NCBI GenBank assembly: GCA_009801015.1
Contig: VHZZ01001524.1
Location: 6,687-28,568 of the forward strand
Length of the DNA: 21,882 nt
DNA from: Silene noctiflora
Taxonomy: Eukaryota; Streptophyta; Magnoliopsida; Caryophyllales; Caryophyllaceae
Direction of reading: 5' to 3'
This document shows positions 17,601 to 21,882 of the stretch, piece by piece (positions within the stretch are counted from its first letter, which is position 1; the number at the start of each line of letters is the position of its first letter). The notes beneath the pieces were generated by a model. The model worked only from the letters and a program-made list of their open reading frames with translations, ran no database searches and was not told the origin of the DNA. The position numbers and the translations under genes were made by a program.

Positions 17601-20398
17601 CTAAAACTAAAAACCAATTGGATTTGTGCTGATTCCTTGCCCTGTACTTTCTTTATTGAGAAATGAATACAGCAGTCCTTGCCTAAAATATTATTCTTTA
17701 GGTTCGCTATCAATGCTCGATAGAAAACAGGCCTGTGAACTGTGCAGAATTTGGGAATTTTCAAAACTGGGAACCTATTAAAGTATGTGAATCCATAAAC
17801 ATTCTCTTATTACACCTATTTCAGAGGGTCAAGACACCACGTTGTTATAAGGTTTTGAAGGTTATTAGAACCATATTTATGGCACAACAACAGAGATGAA
17901 GCTTTGACAACTGATTATTAGAGTGATTTAACACCCATTACTAATAGCGACAAAAGTGAGCGCCTAGAGGGCTTATCTTGTTTCTTTGAAGATACATAGG
18001 ATAAATAGTGTCTGGATACTATGCTACCATGTAGGACTTTCCAGAATTAAGAAGCTATTAGAGTAGGTGAACTTCACACTTAAAAAACTCATTCCTAAAG
18101 ATTCAACCCTCAACTTTATGTAGACTTTATTCCTTGTTCAACAATTTCTAAGACCATTTAGTAAAGTTTTCCCAAAAAGGCTGCAAATGAATCTCCCTCA
18201 TTATTGGCATGAACAAGCTACTTTTGTTGTAGACAAATATCTCTTTGATCTGTAATAGCTCATGAGCTTGTAAGGAAATATGGATTATGGAAGAATGCGT
18301 CCCCTTGTTGGATTATAAATGTTGATGCAAAGATGGCATTTGATTCAATTGCTTAGCCCTTGACCATGAGTATGCTAAAAGGTTATGGTTTTCCTGGCAG
18401 GTCTTTTCTTTCTAGTTAGATCCTACATTGCATTACTTCCACTTGTTATGGCGAAGGCTATATTTCTAGTAAAATTGATCTTAGACAGGGGGGTCCACTA
18501 TCTCCACATTTTGTTGTACTCTGGATGTTTTGCCAAGTTGTTTAACATTTCAAAGCAACCCACCTTGTCTTTGCAGTTGGCCTTCTTGCATTTAACTAAA
18601 GGAATTTGAAAAGCTATAGCCAGTTGCTTCTCTGTTTGGAATCCTTCTATCAGCTCCTAAGTTGATGGCCAGTGATACAAAAATGCTCCTGATACTAGGC
18701 GTAATAGAATTCATAGCACAAATATCTCAAACTTCATCGAACGATAAATAAATCATCCTTGAAATTCCAGCAAAAACCCCTTTTGGCATTCCCCAATACA
18801 CCCTCAAAGTCTCCCTCTTCTAATTTAATCGCACAAACTCTAAAGTCTAATCAACCCCCCGAAAAAACCCGCCATTTTAACCATAGTTAACAACACTTCC
18901 AAAACGAAGAATGAAAACCCTAATTTCTGTATACCTTTAATTACAGTAATAGTAGTAATTCCGTGAGTAATAATAGCTTAGTACGGAAGGAATCAGAAAC
19001 TACAGCCGCAGTGGGTGAAACGGGTTATAGTTATATTAATTCCACGACATCTCACTTATGAGATTTCGTGGCAATTAACATCACTGAAACTGACACCAAA
19101 TCAGTTCACCACTCAATTTTGCACTCAGATTCGTACATATCCTATCAAACAATCCTTTTTCCTCTCTTCAATATATTAACAAAGACTTTCTTATAAGTGA
19201 AATGAAAAATCTAGCTCATAATCAAATACATAAGCAACAAGCCTTCAACACCATGATGAAGAATTGAATCATGCCATACAAACAGGAAACATCTAGATTA
19301 TTGTTTCACCTTTAAGAATTTATCAGCATCAAACATTATGAAAATTAGCATAGAAAACATGGAAAATTCAGGCATTATCACATTAAAGCTATGAAAGAAA
19401 AGAATACCTGTCCTTGACACTTCGACAAGGTTCCATTGATTCAAGTTTTGCAGCAATGTTGGCGACACACCCTTGAGTAACTCTATTAAGATAAACCATT
19501 GGAGTGCTCCCAATCAACTACATGAAAATCTCAAAATCGCCAATTAACTCTCAATTTAAATATGTACGCAATAAAATAGTAAATTGATAAGCTAGACATA
19601 ATTTGCAACCATAACTGTCTGCCTGCTAAAATTCAAGTTACAGGATTCTAAGTAAAGCAATCACAAAGCTGACTCAACTTCGAACATAAATGTTTCTGCA
19701 TTAACTGGACAACTCCAATCATGTTTGAAACACCTTGAAAGTTATGTCAGTACTTATCTTAAGGCCAGAAACAAAGTGTTGCATACATATGACCCACCTG
19801 GCCACCTACCCGGCCATTTGCAGGAACCAGGAGCTTTGGGTCATAGAAACACATTTTACAGTAGAATCCATCATCCTAAGGTTCACTTTACAAAGGGCTC
19901 GGGGGATAGGATTCATTCCTTATAAGCAGTGATGGAGCCGGGATTTGAACATGGTGGGAGGGGGGGATTGTGGGGGAACCGGTAACGACGTAAGGTACAC
20001 TCAAAAAAATCGAAAAATTGAACTAAAAATTACGAAATTTTTTATGAGACTGCTTATAAGGGTACATTTCATGGGAATACTATGTGATTTTAATATATTG
20101 GAATACCAAAAACATGGAAGTTAAACAAATTAGAAAGGAACTAAACCTGAGTGACATCGTCAGCAATATTGACTGTGTCAGGGTCTGGTCTACTATCACT
20201 GTTGATTATGGGACTGCCATTCTTATGGTTGCTCCATTTTGGGGCTTTTACTGCATGTCTTTGTGAAAACTTGACGTTTTGGTCACCATAAAATATAAAA
20301 TTCCTAGATGATTTGAAAGAGTAGAGAAATTGGGGTTTGTTGTAGTCAGGATTACAAGGACAAGAGAGGCCTGAAACGAGCATGCGCCATGAAGCCAT
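9632..20398 (-). CDS. CS26: S-sulfocysteine synthase (CS26-type), chloroplast O-acetylserine(thiol)lyase family; ten exons
   Basis: Exons, 5' to 3' on the minus strand: 20398-20147, 19517-19408, 14535-14478, 14329-14066, 13955-13818, 12712-12661, 12553-12504, 11364-11305, 11135-11055, 9721-9632. All nine introns are GT-AG and the exons join into 384 codons without a stop. The product is a PLP enzyme with a plastid-type leader (about residues 1-60), the PLP lysine at K119 in SVKD-R, the substrate loop PTTGNTG (146-152), the phosphate loop GTGGT (254-258), SSGA (332-335) and a FPSFGERY block near the end. CS26 of Arabidopsis makes S-sulfocysteine from O-acetylserine and thiosulfate in the plastid. 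The segment [11 protein letters not shown], shorter than the GPHKIQGIGAGF-type loop of ordinary cysteine synthases, is the reason for preferring CS26. An ordinary plastid cysteine synthase is the alternative. Confidence 0.88.
9905..10275 (+). pseudogene. RTE-type LINE C-terminal fragment in intron 9
   Basis: Plus-strand translation, with frame changes, gives [14 protein letters not shown], then a [16 protein letters not shown] block near 10030-10070, then [10 protein letters not shown] and a WFGHVRRRP-like stretch (about 10110-10190). These are the landmarks of the tail of plant RTE-clade LINEs. It resembles the minus-strand copy at 15935-16790 at DNA level (GTGAGAAGGAGACCTAT in both). The 63-codon open frame at 10080 is an out-of-frame reading of it. 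Confidence 0.82.
10320..10395 (+). mobile_element. probable tRNA-derived SINE head in intron 9
   Basis: TTGCTTAGTTGGT (about 10332-10344) resembles a tRNA A box, and GGTTAGATTTGATTCC (about 10376-10391) resembles a B box, about 40 bp apart as in tRNA genes. The segment is not a functional tRNA because no cloverleaf is evident. A tandem repeat follows at once, which could be the SINE body. Confidence 0.5.
10399..10514 (+). repeat. two-copy tandem repeat of about 60 bp
   Basis: Copy 1 (10399-10459) and copy 2 (10460-10514) both start GGGACTGTTTTT and share a later CATATAACTT block. They directly follow the SINE-like head. Copy 2 is slightly shorter and diverged. Confidence 0.75.
10515..11054. 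other. rest of intron 9, nothing recognised
   Basis: AT-rich intron sequence next to the exon 9 donor. Neither strand shows coding similarity or clear element ends. Confidence 0.5.
11055..11135 (-). CDS. CS26: exon 9: [12 protein letters not shown] and [11 protein letters not shown]
   Basis: It encodes residues 329-355, including the SSGA motif next to the PLP ring and a run of six alanines written as GCAGCAGCAGCAGCAGCT. The donor is GTT/GTGAGT. Confidence 0.93.
11305..11364 (-). CDS. CS26: exon 8: [20 protein letters not shown]
   Basis: It encodes residues 309-328, the A...AR.LA..EGLL helix before the SSGA motif. The acceptor is TATAG/GTT and the donor CTG/GTAAAT. Confidence 0.92.
11365..12503 (-). 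other. intron 7, with an assembly gap
   Basis: This intron of 1,139 bp contains an N-run inside poly-A (11512-11578). The short plus-strand reading frames near 11416, 11889 and 12134 have no recognisable motif. I see no transposon ends here. Confidence 0.75.
11524..11559. other. assembly gap (36 N) inside a poly-A tract
   Basis: Thirty-six N are flanked by long A-runs on both sides. The true length of the A-tract is unknown, and the gap may be a placeholder for a homopolymer that could not be resolved. Confidence 0.95.
12504..12553 (-). CDS. CS26: exon 7: [16 protein letters not shown]
   Basis: This 50-bp exon completes Gly292 and encodes residues 293-308. Joined to exon 6, it gives a loop about ten residues shorter than in ordinary cysteine synthases. 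Confidence 0.9.
12661..12712 (-). CDS. CS26: exon 6: [17 protein letters not shown]
   Basis: This 52-bp exon encodes residues 275-291 plus one base. It holds the VVGVEP strand and the start of the shortened loop typical of CS26-type enzymes. It was too short to stand out as a reading frame and was placed by homology and splice sites. Confidence 0.9.
12713..13817 (-). other. intron 5, carrying a MITE
   Basis: Intron of 1,105 bp between exons 5 and 6. It contains the Stowaway-type MITE at 13327-13514 and an A-rich stretch near 12855-12880. A minus-strand frame of 79 codons at 13023-13262 has no known motif and is probably chance. Confidence 0.8.
13327..13514. mobile_element. Stowaway-type MITE in intron 5
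   Basis: The ends are inverted copies of each other: TACTTGTCCCTCCATTTCAA on the left, and TACTACCCCCTCCATTTCAT as the complement of the right end, with similarity continuing to ATTGTC about 30 bp in. CTCCCTCC-type ends, TA at both outer edges and a length near 188 bp fit a Stowaway (Tc1/mariner-derived) MITE. It has no coding capacity. Confidence 0.8.
13818..13955 (-). CDS. CS26: exon 5: TTGPEIWED and GTGGT phosphate loop
   Basis: It encodes residues 229-274: [16 protein letters not shown], then [15 protein letters not shown], where GTGGT cradles the PLP phosphate. The donor is AAG/GTCTGT. Confidence 0.95.
14066..14329 (-). CDS. CS26: exon 4: PTTGNTG substrate loop and central domain
   Basis: This 264-bp exon encodes residues 141-228, from [12 protein letters not shown] through [12 protein letters not shown] to QFDNAANTK, the most conserved stretch of the family. 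Short plus-strand reading frames over it are shadows. Confidence 0.95.
14478..14535 (-). CDS. CS26: exon 3: [19 protein letters not shown]
   Basis: This 58-bp exon completes Arg121 and encodes residues 122-140, the helix after the PLP lysine and the PGK turn. The acceptor is TTCAG/G and the donor AAAG/GTGAGC. Confidence 0.92.
14615..14650. repeat. homopolymer of 36 T
   Basis: A pure T-run, which is A36 on the minus strand (the gene's sense strand). It may be the tail of a retroposed sequence or simple slippage; no element body was recognised next to it. Confidence 0.9.
14651..15934. other. unassigned intron 2 segment with a CpG-rich patch
   Basis: No gene was recognised. At 15470-15560 lies a CpG-rich patch, unlike its AT-rich surroundings, with GCGGTAAC at 15472-15479 and its complement GTTACCGC near 15528-15535. 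Reading frames here (for example 14750-15142 on plus and 15575-15877 on minus) show no motif. It is perhaps a decayed DNA transposon. Confidence 0.35.
15935..16790 (-). pseudogene. RTE-type LINE fragment, RT palm to C-terminus, in intron 2
   Basis: Minus-strand translation starts with [29 protein letters not shown] and [14 protein letters not shown] (the FADD catalytic motif, about 16590-16615). It continues with [13 protein letters not shown] (about 16350-16385), [14 protein letters not shown] and LRWI, and ends [11 protein letters not shown] near 15935. Stops, frameshifts and internal deletions are frequent, including loss of a block between RT and IDGK. Motifs and order match plant RTE-clade LINEs. 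The orientation is the same as the host gene. Confidence 0.88.
15963..15979. repeat. CT/GA microsatellite within the LINE tail
   Basis: The run CTCTCTCTCTCTCTCTC reads as alternating Arg-Glu codons just before the LINE's RAQWREMIH end, so the microsatellite has grown inside what was coding sequence. Confidence 0.8.
17050..18640 (+). pseudogene. L1-type LINE remnant (endonuclease and RT) in intron 2
   Basis: Translation needs many frame changes. Endonuclease-like landmarks are a [12 protein letters not shown] block (about 17225), [10 protein letters not shown] (about 17341-17370), a DFNGH motif (about 17450), and QGVTYT with a weak SLPCTFF block (about 17548-17655). RT landmarks follow: QATFVV (about 18211), AHELVRKYG (about 18260), [11 protein letters not shown] (about 18320-18352) and [11 protein letters not shown] (about 18480-18515). 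The order fits L1-type ORF2. The catalytic FADD region is not seen, and the spacing between EN and RT is shortened. It is an old, inactive copy. Confidence 0.72.
18641..19407. other. exon 2-proximal part of intron 2
   Basis: Nothing is firmly recognised. The minus strand near 18915 reads GAAATTAGGGTTTTCATTC and then a G-rich stretch, a composition often seen in plant 5' leaders, but no coding sequence follows. Confidence 0.35.
19408..19517 (-). CDS. CS26: exon 2: [13 protein letters not shown] to the PLP lysine
   Basis: It encodes residues 85-120 plus two bases of codon 121. It carries [11 protein letters not shown] and EPCRSVKD; the lysine (K119) is the residue that forms the Schiff base with PLP in this family. 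The acceptor is GTAG/TTG and the donor GACAG/GTATTC. Confidence 0.93.
19518..20146 (-). other. intron 1 with repeat-like segment
   Basis: The 629-bp intron contains GTGATGGAGCCGGGATTTGAAC followed by a G-run (about 19929-19970). This resembles the start of a dispersed plant repeat, but its ends were not resolved. Two overlapping plus-strand frames near 19725-19932 have no known motif. Confidence 0.5.
20147..20398 (-). CDS. CS26: exon 1: transit peptide and start of mature enzyme
   Basis: It encodes residues 1-84. The start ATG sits in AACAATGGCTTC, a typical plant initiation context. The first 60 or so residues are rich in Ser, Asn, Lys and Arg and poor in acidic residues, as in a plastid transit peptide. 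The exon ends NIADDVTQ just before the conserved LIGSTPM, and the donor is CAG/GTTTAG. Confidence 0.88.
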
Positions 20399-20761
20399 TG
20401 TTGCTTAAAGCTTCTTCGGCTTCTGGATTCTGGGTTTTTGGTTTTGGGAGGCTCCGGATAGTCAAAGCTTTAAGATAAGAGTCACGAGTATTATTTTTCT
20501 TTTTTTCAAAAAATTACATTTCCTTCCCAAATTCTTATTTAAGATGAAAGGATTCAAACTTAACGGGTCAAATATAACTCATTTTGGGTGAAAATAACCC
20601 ACCAGGTAAGAAATGCATAAGATGTTTTTCCCTTTATTTATTAATAAGTAGCATGTTAGGCATTTTGGGGTTGTTTGGTTGAGGGTATTATGGGTGGTTT
20701 CGTGGACATGGAATGGAGATTGTGAGTGTTACGCATTTAGGGGTTGATTTGTTGAGGAGAT
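20399..20761 (-). promoter_or_regulatory. 5' leader and putative promoter of the CS26 gene
   Basis: On the minus strand this precedes the ATG at 20398. A TATA-like CTTAAATAAG lies at 20534-20543, about 140 bp upstream of the ATG, and purine-rich leader sequence lies between. No other element is assigned. The start site is not determined. Confidence 0.35.
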
Positions 20762-20787
20762 GTAAGGCGGTTGGGAGACCGTCTTAC
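20762..20787. repeat. short hairpin, GTAAGGCGGT / ACCGTCTTAC
   Basis: A 10-bp stem with one mismatch and a TGGGAG loop. GAGACCGTCTTAC is a phrase often found at ends of plant MITE-like repeats. It lies about 365 bp upstream of the CS26 start codon and overlaps the edge of the LTR-like segment. Confidence 0.6.
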
Positions 20788-21478
20788 GCTTGGGTCGCCT
20801 CTTGGAGGTTCCCACTCCAAGAGGGATGTGCACATTAATGACTTGCGTTATGGAAGGACACGTGTGGTTGAGGCACGTCGCCTGGCAGGGGTCCGGTTAG
20901 CGCTTGGGCTCAGTACCACGAGCGTGTACGGAGTACCTTTTAAGGATTGTGGTTTGGCTGTTTGGTGGGCGGTGCTACGGTGCCGTCACCGGGTTGTGGG
21001 TGTCGTGGACGTGTTCCTGGCATCGGTGTGTTGGTTGCGGAGTAGTAGCGATTGGAGACTTGTCATTGTACATTCATATTGCATTTCATATTCATGTCTA
21101 TTGTCTTTTGGAATTGTTTATATTATCAAAACTGACCGTGTGTGCATATGTGTAAATTGCCGCCTATTTCTGGGGTGGCATGTGCTGATCCATATGTTAT
21201 TTTCGATCATATGAGGATCGGTTTGTTACAGGTTTGGTTTTGGTATCACGCGGGAGACGAGACGAGTTTCGGGCTTGGTGTCAAGTCACATAGATGGTAG
21301 ATGATATAGTTGAGTTGTATAATGTTTAGTTTACTTTGTTATTTATTCTATAATCATGTAATCCACTAAACTTGTTACTTATATAAAGTGTTTGTTATTC
21401 GTAATTCCGATTTCACTGCCTCGGAAAACCGAGATGATGACATCTCCCGATTACCTTGGCGGGATAAGAAAGGGGTGT
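20773..21478 (+). mobile_element. LTR or 3'-region fragment of a gypsy-like element
   Basis: The first about 70 bp match the repeat at 3775-3844 in inverse orientation. Towards the right there is TATATAAAG near 21380 and, at the end, GGGATAAGAAAGGGG followed by TGTCACAC (from about 21476), which looks like a polypurine tract abutting an LTR start. The 147-codon and 83-codon open frames at 20771 and 20904 overlap each other in different frames, lack known motifs and are not called as genes. The identity is tentative. Confidence 0.45.
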
Positions 21479-21882
21479 CACACTTTCGTTGGATGTTAAG
21501 AGAGTCAATTACTTACTACTCCATAGACCTATCAAATGGGTCGGGCAGTGATGAATGCTTATTTTAGTCACTTTTCCTCCTTCATTTCCTTTCATTCTAA
21601 TCCGTTTGACAAGGTCGTCGCCAACCTATCAAAAATAAATACCCTAGGTAAGACAAATTAATGTAGTTTTTAGGGGTCGAATCCACGGGGACTACGGTGG
21701 TTGTTAATTAGTTGTTATGGGACGAATTTTATCTTAGTAGGGATGATTGTTAATTGATTGATTTATAAACTTGTAAATAAAAAAAAAAAGAAAAACAATA
21801 AAGATAAAGGATGTCTAGGGAAGTCGGGTCACACATGCAATTATATAAGTGCTTTATGTTAAACTCGGATTAGATAGTATCG
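21479..21882. other. repeat-like flank, no gene seen
   Basis: It contains GGGGTCGAATCCACGGGGAC (about 21674-21693), which includes a B-box-like GGTCGAATCC, and an A-run at 21779-21789. No A box at tRNA spacing and no coding similarity were found. The segment probably belongs to a retroelement that continues beyond the window. Confidence 0.35.

Larger units (their letters stand above)
14536..19407 (-). other. intron 2, enlarged to 4.87 kb by transposons
   Basis: Contents from low to high coordinates: a 36-T tract, about 1.2 kb of unassigned repeat-like sequence, an RTE-LINE fragment (minus strand), an L1-type LINE remnant (plus strand) and about 750 bp next to exon 2 with no known feature. 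Both splice sites are intact. Confidence 0.85.

Noticed and set aside
19929-19970. tRNA-like GTTCAAATCCC on the minus strand of intron 1
   Set aside because: It resembles a B box, but no matching A box or folded arms were found, so neither a tRNA nor a SINE is called.
20771-21214. 147-codon plus-strand reading frame
   Set aside because: It overlaps another open frame (20904-21155) in a different register, shows no domain and lies in repeat sequence shared with 3775-3844. A chance frame in a GC-richer LTR-like segment is more likely than a gene.
21674-21693. B-box-like GGTCGAATCC as evidence of a tRNA gene or SINE
   Set aside because: No A box is found at tRNA spacing and no cloverleaf can be drawn. 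The phrase is treated as part of an unresolved repeat.

Overview
The window looks like nuclear DNA of a flowering plant, most probably a dicot. It is AT-rich, one conserved plant gene is split by nine GT-AG introns, and most of the rest is layered retrotransposon debris: Ty1/copia, Ty3/gypsy, L1-type and RTE-type LINEs, a probable SINE and a Stowaway-type MITE. Nothing suggests bacterial or organellar DNA. The species cannot be named from the sequence.

Bases 1-9000 are a transposon nest. Bases 1-1407 are the broken 3' half of a copia pol gene. A non-coding spacer, a polypurine tract and a 1.34-kb LTR (2203-3545) follow. Bases 3546-4590 are a repeat block with a 41-bp tandem array and an array of imperfect palindromes; it reads like a minus-strand LTR region. 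A minus-strand LINE tail (about 4590-4974) abuts a dead gypsy RT-RNase H-integrase region (about 4975-8825). The gypsy copy was later interrupted by a complete, short, non-autonomous LTR element (5339-7710) with perfect 5-bp target duplications, a tRNA-iMet-type primer site, a polypurine tract and one 255-codon ORF that I do not recognise. A scrambled set of local direct repeats (8826-9009) marks the right edge.

Bases 9632-20398 (minus strand) hold the one apparently functional gene. It is a ten-exon member of the O-acetylserine(thiol)lyase family. Its 384-residue product has a plastid-type leader and best fits chloroplast S-sulfocysteine synthase (CS26). All exons join in frame without stops. 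The introns have absorbed two RTE-LINE fragments in opposite orientations (introns 9 and 2), an L1-type LINE remnant (intron 2), a tRNA-derived SINE candidate (intron 9), a MITE (intron 5) and an assembly gap inside poly-A (intron 7).

Bases 20399-21882 are the upstream flank. They hold a short hairpin repeat and an LTR-like segment. That segment shares a core of about 70 bp, inverted, with the repeat block near 3.8 kb, so the gene lies between divergent inverted copies of one repeat family. The window's main interest is the nested non-autonomous element and how transposons have enlarged the introns of an otherwise intact plastid sulfur-metabolism gene.
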